A stretch of 64,000 nt of DNA from Cordylochernes scorpioides (GCA_030710605.1 CP092877.1:38054990-38118989), one strand, 5' to 3'. Shown: positions 30,940 to 42,410, numbered from the stretch's first letter. Program-made: numbers and translations. Notes: a model not told the origin generated them from the sequence alone.

Positions 30940-33048
30940 AATCCAATAAGTTGGAAGAAAACAAGCAGCCCCGCAAAAAGGCCCTGACCTAAATCCGGAA
31001 TCGCATTAAAAATAGCTTCGCTCCCCCCTCTTCCGCTGGACACGAGCAAACAAACAGCCGACATCTTGTTACGACCCATCGTTATTGCCCAGTGTCACTC
31101 TAATGAATGTTCACCAGCTATGAAATCAAATATTAGTGCGTGCCTTTTACTATATGCCGTTCTAATCCCTAAGTAATTAATCTACGCCGATATCCCATTT
31201 AGATACAAATAACTTGCCTAACACGTTATTTTACATTTACTAACAAATCAGTTCACTAACAGAATAACTAAGTAATTCAATAACTAATCCCGCCTACTGA
31301 ATCCAATTAATTAAAATATCTATTTTTTTTATTAATAACCCAAAACCAAGTCACCAGGTCTAGATTATCTCGCCCTCGATTAACTTGTCCGCTTAACATC
31401 GACAAGATTAGGACTCAGTGAGTTTCACAGTTGGAAACAATGTGATCCACGAGTCGCGTCAAACATAAAACAAATTCGATAAGTTAAATCAACTCATGCC
31501 AACAAGACCAAAGATATCGCGATCGAGAACAATTTAAAGCTCACTCTACCCATCCTAAAAAACAGGAACATACATTTGGCCTTTCCATTCTTTCACGATA
31601 TATAATTTCTATGTATAATCTTACTTGCTCTTCTTTCTCGATGAACATTTTTTAAAATATCCTTTATCTAATCAATATCTAGCTCTTATAAGTTTTTTTT
31701 TGCGTCAACCAATCAGTTTAGATTATTGTCATTTTATTTTATTTTTCTTTACCAAAACTTATTTACTTTTGCTTTATGACTCTATTCTATAATCAACTTT
31801 ATATTTTATCTTTCATATCTAATAATCTCAAGTTTATATTTCATGTTTATATCACTAATTTGCATTTGTCATTTTATATTTTCTCTCACTTTATAAATTA
31901 GATGTTATTTACATTGTTTCATCTTCCGCTACCATGTTCAATGCTATCGAGTATATTATTGCTCTTTTTTATTTAATATTTTCACTTTCTATTACCCCTT
32001 ATATACTGCTATAGTGTGTAATCTTTGTATTATGTCATCACTATTTTAACTTTTTTTTAAAGATTACTTTGCATTTAACTTCGCAATTCTATTTTCGATT
32101 TTTCAAATCCTTTAACGCTATATGCAAAGCCTCAATTTCGCAATTTCATATCTCAATGATATATTCTTTTATAATCAAACTAAAAATCATTATCTAAAAA
32201 CAGGGCAATCTTCAATAACCTCTTAAACAACCACTTTAAAGGTTACTTCTTAATAAATTCTAACATTCCTTTTACGCAGGGACTTTTAACACCCCTTCGC
32301 AGGCTAGACTTGACCTACTTTGATTTCGTAATTAACAATATTGACACACCGTCCCCCAGATTTACCTATCCCAACTTCTGGCTTGGACACGTGCAAATTG
32401 TATTTTTTTAATATATTCCAGGGCACTCTCATGCCACACGTTGGCCACATCTTTTTTTATTATTATTTTACTCTTTTTCTCGCTAAGCCCCTGACGACTC
32501 CAATTAAAACTTTGATTTCTGGTCACTGATCTTCGCCCTCATTTATCCTGCATGCGTACGTCTTAACGACTAATTATTAAAACCCATAACAATCACCCTT
32601 ATCTTACTATTCGATTGTGGTACTGTAACTTTATTAGGTCCTTAAATTTACATGTGAAACATGGCCTAGGTTTTCCGCGCCGTGCACATTAAATGGTTTG
32701 GGACTTGAGTCAAAGTGACATTGCCTCAACCAAGTAATAACTAACCCCTCAACCCTTTCTAACGCCCATCACAAAAGGATCATGATTTACCCATCCAATC
32801 ATTTACATTTTTACCTATAATCATTATATGTTCTCTATTAAAGCTTTTATTCCTATTTTTATTTTTAATTGTATGTTCAGTATTAGTTGTTTATGCTTTA
32901 TTATCTCTTATGGATATACAGAAATCAACCCCATGTTATATACCAACTCATTTCAATTAATTTTTAAAAAATTACTTCCTTAATAACAGTCTTCCTATTC
33001 CGCTCTCTTAAATCCCTCCATATGAACCCTCTCACATCCGGGGCCATC
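30940..33048. other. Gypsy-3 internal remainder, non-coding
   Basis: About 2.1 kb with no recognisable RNase H or integrase. It is AT-rich and T-rich on the plus strand, with short motif-less frames only. It could be deeply decayed pol or unrelated filler as in large non-autonomous LTR derivatives. The last bases before the 3' LTR are not purine-rich. Confidence 0.5.
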
Positions 33049-33682
33049 TGTGATGATTTAAGACCCTGGACTTGTTGTAAATAGTCCAGATATCTAATAC
33101 CACATGTTCCACCACGTGACTGTATATAACTTCTTATTTACTGCAAATAGAAAGCCTTAACTAACATCAATCTGTACCGCGTAAGAATCTAATAAAGTAT
33201 AGCAACTGTACAGATAGAAGGAATGGAGCATAACAGGAGAAAATTAGGGTTAAAACTAATCAGGCTTAGGTGAGAATAGAAAAGAAGGCCTAGCAAACCC
33301 CGTCCAACTTTTACGAGGTCGTGGCCCTCCTGGATAATAAAACTCTCCCCCCCCCCCTGTTTACGTCAGAAAAGAAAAGTGACCTGTTCGGACCCGCTCA
33401 GCTATAAAAAGGAGGTCCCGATCCTCAGTTGGTCAGTCCTTAGTTAGTCGTCGTTCCAGTCCGAGTGCACCGGACGCTCCGATAAAAGGTAAACCCTTTC
33501 CTGCCAGAATTCTCCTCATCCCATTCCTTCTTGACGTCAGACGCTTCTTAGTGGAATCTCTGTTTGCTTATTTCACCTTTGGCCCAGCTGTGTCGCCTTC
33601 CACCACGACTGCACGGTAGAGTTGACATCGAGGTTCGTCTAGCATCAGGTAACACTGGTCCCAGAGGTCCCAAGATATCACA
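33049..33682 (+). repeat. Gypsy-3 3' LTR
   Basis: 634 bp, same ends and TATA box as the 5' copy, with about 14 scattered differences by eye. Followed by TATA matching the left flank. Confidence 0.9.
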
Positions 33683-33865
33683 TATATATTGGTTAAAGAT
33701 TCCTTCGGTCATATACTCCTGTAGAAGAGTTTATAATACCCGAAAACATGAGAAAATATGTGATTAAGAAAGGAATCCCTCCTCGGAAGCCGAGTTCCTT
33801 ATTATTATTTATAAAAATTAAGAGAATTTTAATTTTCGAACCTAATCTTCAAAATCGTTTGATCT

Positions 33866-34640
33866 AAGGCTTCGACATGGCTTCACTTGAGAAACATAAT
33901 CCTTATTTCGGCTTCACCTTAGGTCTCGGTTTATTATTTTCTATATGGCTAACTTGAGGTGGATAGCTTTAATATATATGGTTTTTTTTTAGATCAGTTT
34001 ATTTATTTCTATATGGCTTTATTTTCCTTGGAATTTGTTTCTACATGACTTCACTTGAGGAGGATAGCTTCCATAAATATGACTTCTTTTAAGTTTAGTT
34101 TATTTTTATATGGCTTCATTCCTGTGAATTTGTTTCTTTATAGCTTCACTGTATAGACGAATAAGTATAAATGGCTTCACCTTAGCTGATGATTTATTTG
34201 CTTCGATATGGCTTCACTTGAGGAGGATATCTTCCATATATATGACTTCCTTTAAGTTTAGTTTATTTCTATATGGCTTCATTCCTAGGAATTTTTTCCA
34301 GATGGCTTCATTTGAGGAATATAATGGCTTCACCTCAGATGATCGTGTATTTGTTTCTACATGGAATCTCTTGTGTAACAAAATATTCATATATAGTTTC
34401 ACTTCAGGTTAGTTTATTTATTTCTATATGGCTTCATTCCTAAGATTTGTTTCTTTATAGCTTCACATTTGGGGAATATAATATTCAAAATGGCTTCATC
34501 TCATATGATGGTGTATTTGTGTCTATAAGGCATCACTTGAGTAACATGATATTCAATTATAGTTTCACTTTAGGTTTAGTTTATTTCTATATGATTAACA
34601 CTTGTGCATTTGTCTTTATATGACTTCAATTCTGTTAACG
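33866..34640 (+). repeat. Degenerate minisatellite with ATGGCTTCACTTGAGG core
   Basis: The core phrase ATGGCTTCACTTGAGG and variants recur more than ten times. They are separated by variants of TTTAGTTTATTTCTATATGG and GAATTTGTTTCT, giving a higher-order unit of roughly 60-180 bp. Copies are diverged, so the array is old or freely mutating. Short pieces of the same phrases occur near 26190-26240 and 26575-26640. The small frames across it (34214-34412, both strands) are by-products. Confidence 0.75.
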
Positions 34641-34980
34641 CTCTATAACAAATAATATATAGTAATTCTAATATAAGAGAGAGAGAAGTTGTTTTTATCT
34701 TGAAGTAAACTATTTTTATCCGATCTAGCTTTTACTTGAAACCCATATTATTTTAAAGTCTTTTGAACGGATATTTTATAATTATGTTCTTTTTGAGAAT
34801 TTTTAAGGGATAATTTAAAAAGTGCACACAGTATTTGGTTTTATATAACTTCGAATTTATCTGTTAAATGTACGGCGCCCTGTAATTACAAACTTGTATA
34901 TATGGATTACTCTTTTTGAGTGACACCTAAACACATTACTTTGAACTGGAAGATTTTTATAAATATTTCAACAGTTTTAC

Positions 34981-35400
34981 ATCGGAGAAACTGAGACAAC
35001 TGCTCTACACCTTATCTACGACTGTCCGAACTTTGCAGAAATGAGACATCGATTGTTCACAACGAACTGATACATCGATTGTTCCCAGATCTAAATGATT
35101 TATCTCTCTTACATCAACCACTTTTTATATATACCTTTTGAACTCTGTCGATTNNNNNNNNNNNNNNNNNNNNNNNNNNNNNNNNNNNNNNNNNNNNNNN
35201 NNNNNNNNNNNNNNNNNNNNNNNNNNNNNNNNNNNNNNNNNNNNNNNNNNNNNAATACATGAAAATTTGTAAAATTTTGATTAGAAGTTTTAATTCATTT
35301 GTTGATTGTTTGTTTCCTCTGTAAATAGGCGCAAATACTTCGATATCGCGCCTTGGGTTGATTAATAAATAAAAACTGTGTATCAAATATCTTTTAGAGT
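34981..35400 (+). pseudogene. LINE-D 3' end (ORF2 tail and 3' UTR), interrupted by a gap
   Basis: The plus strand reads GETETTALHLIYDCPNF, the H...C part of the carboxy-terminal zinc-like motif of LINE ORF2 proteins, then decays. After the 100-N gap the sequence has a GATATCGCG block and AATAAATAAA, resembling the LINE-B 3' UTR at about 8940. Everything upstream of the motif is missing. Assignment to the R1-like group is inference from the shared 3' block. Confidence 0.5.
35154..35253. other. Assembly gap (100 N)
   Basis: 100 N, conventional unknown-length gap inside the LINE-D 3' region. Confidence 0.98.
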
Positions 35401-36246
35401 TATTGTCTGAATCTCGATATCTCGAAATCTCTGAATCTCGAAATTACAACTTCCTTAGGTTTTTTCCATGTGTGTAATTGTAGATATCTGGTAGTGTAAC
35501 TACAAGAACTGATGGAAGATTTCACACACACATTACCGATACGACAGATACACTCAATGCATATATTTTCCAATTTTAATAGGAATTGTAGAAACTAGTT
35601 GTTATATAAAAATTGTTAAAACATATAAAATTTTATTTAATAAGTAATTTATCTAAAGTATTATTTATTTTCCATATATAACCCTATCTCTATCTATTGT
35701 TTGTCAGATAAAAATAAAAATAAAAATTAAGATGATAAAAAAATGTAAGTTTTTCCAAATTACGCAATTAAAGATAAATATGGTTATTTTATCTCCAACC
35801 ATATTGTTGAAATTTGGTAGAATAAGAAAAATAATGATATAATCACATCTATTTTAAACGAATAGAGATCTTTTATTTTCTAAAATAATTATATATCTTT
35901 AGAGAGAGATATAAATGGATTGCCCTATCTCTTATATAAAAGGAACACACTATAATCAGTGTCTATACAAAATGAAAAATAAGAAATTATAGTGATTATA
36001 AACCTGTTTTATAGCTCTTATTATACTCTCCCTATACTGAGACGATAAAAGTTGCTATATATAGAGAGATTTGCTAATCAATAACACATATAAATATACA
36101 AACACAGAAATCAGATATATTTTCTCAAAATATTGCAGAGTAGATCATTTTACAGAAAGAAATATCCATTAGGCTCCATTAAGTTTTGAAATTAAATAAT
36201 TTTTTTCCTCATGATAGATAATATAATCGTCTGTGTGAAATGAATA
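35401..36246. other. AT-rich interval without features
   Basis: Only low-complexity AT sequence and short GAGA-rich patches near 35890 and 36064. A run of three CTCGA-type direct repeats lies near 35411-35443. No gene is supported. Confidence 0.5.
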
Positions 36247-36248
36247 TA

Positions 36249-37133
36249 CAGTGGTACCTCGACATACGAGTTTATTTCGTTCCGCAACCTTGCTCGTATC
36301 TTGAATTACTCGTATCTCGAAGCAAATTTCCCCATACAAAACAATTGAACTACCATTAATCCGTTCCAACCTCCAAAATGTCACCCCAGTTATTTTTGTT
36401 GCGTGGTTTTAAATAATAAAAACGTATTAATAAATAACAAATATTTATTGCACAAAAACAAAAAAGAGAATGTAAAGAAATAAATTAGATATCCTCACTG
36501 GTCTTTGCCTTTTTCGCTACATTTTTCTCGCTTTCACCTGTAGGCCGTTTAGAAAAAAACATGTCCAAGGAGGTTTGTTTCTTCCTCCGTCTCAGAATGT
36601 TCCGGAAATAAGTTAGGCAAGTGTCATTAAAAAGGTCAGATGCACGACCTGTTGCAACTTTTTCTGGGTGTTTTTTTCCACGAACTGTGAAACTCTCTCC
36701 CACATTCCTAAGATCTCCTTTATCTCACTTGTAGAAATAACCTCCTCCTCTGACTCCTCAAAACCAATTACTTGCATAACCTCAGTATGCTGCTGTGACT
36801 GTAACTCTTTCATATCCTGGTGTTTTAACTTTAAAAGCACACAAAAATATAATAAACTTGCATTTGTTTATTCAAGTCTCAAAAAACAAAGCTTTGCATA
36901 TAGAACAAATAATAATGAAGAAGAAGAAAGAAACATTTTAGGAAAAGCAAAAACAAAACAAAAGTACTGGTCGAAAAGAAACATTTAAAATCACAGATTA
37001 ATATCTTCAACACTACCGAACTGAACTCGTATCTCGAATTTCGCTCGTAACTAAAAGCAAAAAATCACTTGCTCGCCGGCTCGTATCTCGAAAAACTCGT
37101 ATGTTGGGGCGCTCGTGTGTCGAGGTACCACTG
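36249..37133 (-). mobile_element. Tigger/pogo-type Tc1-mariner derivative, 885 bp
   Basis: Terminal inverted repeats start CAGTGGTACCTCGACA and end as its complement, flanked by TA on both sides (36247-36248, 37134-37135). These are the ends and target of the Tigger branch. Long subterminal stretches with repeated CTCGTATCTCGAA words add to the inverted symmetry. Inside is only the tail of a transposase on the minus strand, so it is an internally deleted, non-autonomous copy. Confidence 0.9.
36485..36840 (-). pseudogene. Tigger transposase carboxy-terminal remnant
   Basis: Two overlapping minus-strand frames join across one indel near 36670. The first part reads EVISTSEIKEILGMWERV; the second reads FNDTCLTYFRNILRRRKKQ then TSLDMFFSKRP. 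This is the acidic and basic tail found after the DDD catalytic domain of Tigger-type transposases. The DNA-binding and catalytic domains are absent, so no activity is expected. Confidence 0.75.
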
Positions 37134-37350
37134 TATATTAATCTATAATTTTTTTTACATTCTGATTGGGAAATGATTCTAAACACCTATATATGTCTTT
37201 TTTGATAATTAGAAAAATGTAATATTACAGTTAAAACTCTCGATTCAATACCTCCCAGAATTAGAACCAAAGTATACCTATATCAGTATCTTATAAAGTT
37301 TCTAATTAAATATACTTTTGTAAATTATTCTTATAATTAAGATTGAAAAC

Positions 37351-37728
37351 TCCGCCTTTGCCGGTCCCAAGCCCGGATGAAAAAGGAGGAGGGGGAGCAG
37401 TAACAAGCTCACTAAAAAACCTGGGCTCAGCTGGACCGGCTGATAGTACTCTTTAAGGGCTTCTAATCCAGGGATACAGGATGAGCAGCGTTTGTTCTCC
37501 AAGTTAGGAGCGGCTGCACATGGCGTCTGTTCCTAATGTCACAGGCGGCCATTTATTTTAGAGCTAAGTCGGCCTGCCACTGAGTAGTGCTCCCAGTCTT
37601 AATGACAAAGGCTGACGCATTCTACTTAACCCAGTCATGATGATTGTTAACAGACACCATCAAAAGTCTCAAGCTTTACAAGCTTGACACTCTAATATGA
37701 TTGAGTGGAGATAAGAAAGAAGAAGAAG
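37351..37728 (+). mobile_element. Short non-LTR/SINE-like element with 15-bp target duplication
   Basis: 378 bp bounded by a perfect 15-bp direct repeat ATTAAGATTGAAAAC (37336-37350 and 37729-37743). It ends in an A/G-rich (GAA)n tail after TAATATGATTGAGTGG. A 5' block with GCCGGTCCCAAGCCCGG resembles sequences widespread in invertebrate non-LTR elements, but I cannot assign the clade. There is no meaningful frame. The perfect duplication indicates recent target-primed insertion. A 5'-truncated copy lies at 26498-26571. Confidence 0.8.
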
Positions 37729-38149
37729 ATTAAGATTGAAAACATATTTGAGGGTAATGTTGAAAGATCTATTCAATTTTTAGCAATGGTCACATCATTA
37801 TAATGATGACAAAAATGTATAGCATCAAAAAATTGGGATATACAGAGGTTGTTACATTTTTAAAATAACGATTTTGCACACACACAATGGTGTAGCTCGC
37901 GAAAGAAGCACTCGATTCGCTTGATGTTATATTTATTCGAAATAACAAACATTGATTTATATCCCATAAAAATGATATTTTCGAATATTCGAAATCCCTA
38001 AAATTATAAGTGATTTTGTAAAAGGTTACGTTTTCAGACTTTTCGAGGGTTTACCCAAATTTTTGAAATTATGAAAGAAAATGTATATTACTATATCTAT
38101 ATACTCTTAATCAAAATTCGAAACTATGACGTATACAATAAACACGTAT

Positions 38150-38290
38150 GATTCTTTTTTGAAATTAAACAATTTCTACTGCCCTTACTGCAATGGAAAA
38201 ATTAATGGGAGGGCCCCTGGCTCATCAGTGGTGAACCCTCCCAGAGGTTTCGCCAGTTTAATCTACCATTCATAATCTTAATATAAATCT
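38150..38290 (+). repeat. MITE-A fragment
   Basis: Contains the family blocks ACTGCCCTTACTGCAATGG, CTCATCAGTGGTGAACCC and TTTCGCCAGTTTAATC in the same order as at 55.25 and 55.62 kb. The right part of the element is missing. Confidence 0.7.
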
Positions 38291-38313
38291 AAATAACTAA
38301 CAAAATAACTAGC

Positions 38314-38540
38314 AAAACGTCATTTGAAGATTATCCCGCATGAGTTTCTTTTCAGCGAAAAATCAAAATTTATTTTAAGGAGAAATAACGACTATTTCCA
38401 GCCTTATGGATGAGGTAGGAAAGGATTAATTGTGAAGAGTAATGATAAACGGAAAAATAAAAGTGTCCAGGGATGGGATTCCCTTTTGAATTTATCGCTT
38501 AAAAGAAACTCATGCGGGATAATCTTTAAATGTCGTTTTA
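38314..38540. repeat. Foldback element, ~227 bp
   Basis: Inverted repeats of about 45-50 bp at both ends share AAGATTATCCCGCATGAGTT and TTTCTTTT.AGCG. The middle is AT-rich with no frame. Target duplication is not clear. MITE-like, family unknown. Confidence 0.7.
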
Positions 38541-38781
38541 CAATCACAAGCCGCATTATATTGTATTATAATAAACTGGATATTTTTGTATAATTCATTA
38601 AATTTTGGATTTTCAAATATAATATTTATTCATCAAACAGATTAATAAGAAATTAATCTTATTATACACATCTTTTTATCTTTTATTTTTAATTTCGTTT
38701 TTTAATATATACATAGTGTGATCAGTTTTTTTTTCTCTAAGTGTTGATAAATGTTTTATCTATAAGGTCCTTATAAAATTA

Positions 38782-39470
38782 TTAGCGGATGTGCCCGGGT
38801 TTTACCCGAGTAAAGGTTTGTCTAACGAACATTTGTTAAAACAATTCTCTATAAACTTATAAAAATATATATATATTTTGATAATTTGAAACTCGTAAAT
38901 TTGAATCTCTCGATAAAGTGAACATTTTTTCCCAGTCCCTTGAAAAATACTCGATAAGTTGAATAAAATCAATATTAATTGGTTCCCTCGGTAATTGGAA
39001 GTTAAAGGAATAGTATCTTGCCTTGGAATTGTATCATTATTCTTGTCTCAAATAAATTGCCGTGTCATCCTGAATTTTGTCTTTCCTAATTTTCTACATT
39101 ACAAAATCATCGTTTTATCTAGTGAACATTTTTTCCCGGGCCCTTGAAAAATACTCGATAACTAACTTTGACTTGTGCGCAATTAATAGGTAGAAAATCT
39201 TACTTTTGATAAATAATCTTTAAGATAATAAATTTAGTGATAATAAAACTTATAGATAAAAAACTTGTTAACATCGTCGCAATGGGGGCGCTGCTTTCGA
39301 GTTAAACTACAAATCTGCAAATAACTCTAAGGATATTCAAGAAATTATTTTTCAAAAACCTGCCCAGTACTATACTAAATAACTTTCCAAAGTTCCATGG
39401 CGTTCCAATGAGTGGTTTGGTCAGGCATAAAGGACAGACACACATACATTCATTTTTATATATATATAGA
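38782..39470 (-). mobile_element. Non-autonomous Helitron copy (minus), 689 bp
   Basis: On the minus strand it starts TC with the TATATATATATAAAAATG stretch and ends in CTAA after a GGGTAAAACCCGGG block. Its ends are an A and a T on the plus strand (38781, 39471). It contains the same LTR-derived segment as the copy at 6433 and matches it over most of its length. Confidence 0.82.
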
Positions 39471-39564
39471 TTATTTATTTTTTATCAATGAATTATATAT
39501 ATTAATTTGAAAATTCATTTTTTTGTTATCATCATCACATACAATGTAAATCTATCTATTATAC

Positions 39565-40241
39565 AGTATATATATATAAATGAATGTATGTGTGTCTGTC
39601 TGTCCTTTATGCCTGACCAAACCACTCATTGGAACGCCATGGAACCTTGGGAAGTTATTTAGTATAGTACTGGGAAAGTTTCTAGCAAATAAAATTTTTG
39701 AAATAACTTTTCGCCTAAAAATAATCAAGATGAATATTCTAATTTATCTGTTATAATTCAACAATCTGCTCTAAATATTATCATGATGATACGATGATTT
39801 TGTAATGTAGAAAATTAGGAAAGACAAAATTCAGGATGACACGGCAATTTATTTGAAACAAGAATAATGATACAATTCCAAGGCGAGATACTTTTTCTTT
39901 AACTTCCAATTACCGAGGGAACCAATTAATATTGATTTTATTCAACTTATCGAGTATTTTTAAAGGGACCGGGAAAAAATGTTCACTTTATCGAGAGATT
40001 CATTAGACAAACCTTTACTCGGGTAAAACCCGGGCAAAGCCGGGTACATCCATACAAGAATAATGATACAATTCAAAGGCAAGATACAATTTCTTTAACT
40101 TCCAATTACCGAGAGAACAATTAATATAGATTTTATTCAACTAATCGAGTATTTTTCAAGGGACCGGGAAAAAATGTTCACTTTATCGAGAGATTCGTTA
40201 GACAAACCTTTACTCGGGTAAAACCCGGGTACGTCCGCTTG
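39565..40241 (+). mobile_element. Non-autonomous Helitron copy (plus)
   Basis: Same family: a TATATATATATAAATGAATG start, the CTTTATGCCTGACCAAACC block, the captured LTR segment and two 3' modules. It ends near CTTG with a partly lost hairpin arm. The 5' boundary is uncertain by several bases because of the AT repeat. It lies about 95 bp from the minus-strand copy in inverted orientation. Confidence 0.75.
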
Positions 40242-40529
40242 TTTTTTTGTATAAACAAACGATAATAAACAACACCAACAATGTAATTTTCATCTTCATT
40301 ATTATAAAACAACAGCAAATTAAATTAACAATGTAAAAATATATTTTAACATTGCAACATTTTAACATTTAACACTAAAACGTTACAATATTTTCTTTAA
40401 ATATATATTAATATTAAAATGCCAAGTTTTTTTACGTCATTGGAATATTATATTACTAAATTCTCAAATTAAATTTATTATACTTGGAAGACATTTTAAG
40501 CATTGTTACAATTTATAAATATAATTTCA

Positions 40530-40700
40530 CCAGAACCGCGAGAGGCGCTGCTTGCGATTGAAAGTAGAAATTTGCAAATAAAATTGCAAAGAATATTTAT
40601 TTCACATCAAGTTCAAACCAGAAACCTTCCCAGTAGTATAGTAAATAACTTCCTAATGTTTAAAGGCGATTGGATAATCTTACCTTTTAAAAACATTCAT
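40530..40700 (-). repeat. Diverged Helitron relic
   Basis: A segment with GAGGCGCTGCTTGCG, ATTTGCAAATAA and AGTATAGTAAATAACTTCC parallels 39290-39410 in the minus-strand Helitron (GGGCGCTGCTTTCG, TCTGCAAATAAC, ACTATACTAAATAACTTTCC). Termini are not recognisable. Confidence 0.45.
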
Positions 40701-40977
40701 CGTGTAAACAAACTAACATTCATCGTGTAAACAAACCACGTGTAAATTATTAACCAATCAAATTAATTTATCGTCGCCACCAGTGCTGCACCCAAGCGGT
40801 AAAAGGCTGGAACTAACGCTTTTTGGCTTTATATTTTAAAAAAGCACATTAACCTTTTTAGTTTTTTGAATAGCCTATATGTTAGACGAAATCTTTAGCT
40901 ACCTACATGCCAAATTTCATAATGATATATTCTGTAGATTTTGCGCAACGCGATAACAAACATAGATTTTGGATTTC

Positions 40978-40978
<1 letters not shown>

Positions 40979-41026
<48 letters not shown>
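40979..41026. repeat. (TA)n microsatellite
   Basis: About 24 uninterrupted TA units directly next to the left end of the foldback element. Confidence 0.95.
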
Positions 41027-41033
<7 letters not shown>

Positions 41034-41512
41034 AGTGGGTCAGGTGTTGATATTAAAAATAAAAAAGGCATCTCCTGACCACGAGCACATGTGCTTTTTT
41101 AGATGGCAGAGCGCCATCTAGTGGAGCAAAAAAAAAAACTAAACGTTTATTTAGCTTGATCCGTGATATTTGGCCAACCCAATTTCTTGATTTATCAAGA
41201 AAAGCCTTCCACGAACGCGTTTCGCGCTGTTGGGACCAAAAAAAATATATATTTTTGGTCGCAGTGATTACAGCCTACTCCACGCTGACGAGCGCCAACA
41301 GCGCGAAACGCGTTCGTGGATGACTTTTCTTGATTTATCAAGAAATTTTTTGGCCAAATATCACGGAGCAAGCAAAATAAACGTTTAGTTTATTCTTGCT
41401 CCACTAGATGGCGCTCTGCCATCTAAAAAGCATATGTGCTCGTGGTCAGGAGATGCCTTCTTTATTTTTAATATCAACACCTGACTCACTTATCTTTTAT
41501 TTTTTCTATTGT
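41027..41512. repeat. Large foldback (hairpin) element, ~485 bp
   Basis: The two halves are near-complete inverted complements about 230 bp long. Shared landmarks are AAAGATAAGTGGGTCAGGTG, CATCTCCTGACCACGAGCAC, AGATGGCAGAGCGCCATCTA (itself palindromic), TTGATTTATCAAGAAA and GCGAAACGCGTTCGTGGA. The loop is a short region near 41240-41275. There is no frame. As RNA or cruciform it would form one long hairpin. A decayed relative lies at 42411-42975. Confidence 0.85.
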
Positions 41513-41638
41513 TTTCTCATATATATATATATTAATAGTATTTTTTTTTATATTTGGAAAATAGAGGAAAAGTAAACTATTAAAAACAACACATTTTGAA
41601 TTAATTTTGAGTTAGAACAGCAAGCTAATTCTGTATCA

Positions 41639-41697
41639 AATAGTATAGTTATGAAAAATGTATTAATCTTAAATTTTTTCATAACTATACTATATAC
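41639..41697. repeat. Short AT-rich perfect hairpin
   Basis: ATAGTATAGTTATGAAAAA is followed about 20 bases later by its inverted complement. A simple inverted repeat with no other context. Confidence 0.6.
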
Positions 41698-41879
41698 ATA
41701 AGGATATCTTTATTTTGAATATTTTACGTGATCCAGTCTCATTCCTGGAAATTATTGATCACACGTTGTATATTATTAGATAATAAAAAGGCATATATTG
41801 GATTAAATAAAGGATTTATTTGCCAATATTTCGGTAGTCATTATTTTTCAATGTTATGTTACTTCGAGCCTTCTGTGAA

Positions 41880-42085
41880 TAATAATAAGTATTCATTGAA
41901 GACCGGCATTATAAACCGTTGGTTTCCGACAGCCATGAACCGGGTTCGAATCCCGCATTGGACACTTTTTTATATGTGAAAAACCTGTTAATATTTTTCA
42001 TTATAAATAACATAAGCTAGGTTGCATTTTTTGAGCGATACCTAATTAAGTTATTTTGGAACAGGAGTATTCTGTAAATACGGAA
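41880..42085 (+). repeat. tRNA-derived SINE-like unit (plus)
   Basis: Contains CCGGGTTCGAATCCCG, a pol III B box/T-arm-like sequence, followed by GCATTGGACAC and a T run. A downstream body has AAGCTAGGTTGCA. The minus-strand unit at 42990-43195 shares the GACAGCCATGAACCG and GCTAGGTTGC blocks. No complete tRNA cloverleaf can be drawn, so it is not a functional tRNA. Confidence 0.5.
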
Positions 42086-42410
42086 CCAAAAACATACGCA
42101 TAATAAATTGAAATGATTTTAGGATTCCGCTCTGGTCTTGTCTTCAATACATCAATGGATCAGTCCACAGTATAAACAGCCGTATAGGAAGGTGTAACAA
42201 TATAAGGAACAGCGTTTCTACCATTTTGTTATCTCGTAGTCTGGAAGGGGATGGTGAGTCGGTTCATGACTGATGGTCAAACATTAATCAACGATAGTCC
42301 TTGATAATGCGGATGATTAGAAATATCGGATTTAAGATAGGAAATTCTGATCATGTGTCTCTGTCTCAAACGATAATAAATTGTTAATCAAAATTTAAAT
42401 ACATATTAAA

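Larger units (their letters stand above)
27416..33682 (+). mobile_element. Gypsy-3: degenerate LTR retrotransposon with 634-bp LTRs
   Basis: LTRs of identical length (27416-28049 and 33049-33682) begin TGTGAT and end ATCACA. They are flanked by TATA (27412-27415 and 33683-33686), though in AT-rich sequence. The LTRs differ at about 14 sites by eye (around 98% identical). The inside carries a gag start, a DTG protease and a short gypsy-type RT segment, all on the plus strand, but most of RT, RNase H and integrase is missing. A TRIM-like element is inserted at 29967-30746. The element probably moved using enzymes from a relative. Confidence 0.88.

Noticed and set aside
30861-31079. 72-codon minus-strand frame inside gypsy-3
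   Set aside because: It is antisense to the RT fragment and adjacent pol remnant and has no domain.
32986-33048. Reverse-orientation reading of gypsy-3 (TGG-like primer site next to the right LTR on the minus strand)
   Set aside because: Minus-strand TGGCCCCGG next to the right LTR and a G-rich tract next to the left LTR looked like PBS and PPT, but gag, protease, RT and the TATA box all read on the plus strand.
33866-34640. CRISPR-like array
   Set aside because: Repeats are degenerate, spacing is irregular, spacers are themselves repetitive and the context is eukaryotic.
41895-41970. tRNA gene candidate
   Set aside because: The B box/T-arm is good, but no acceptor, D-arm and anticodon-arm pairing can be drawn and a 3' body follows, as in a SINE.
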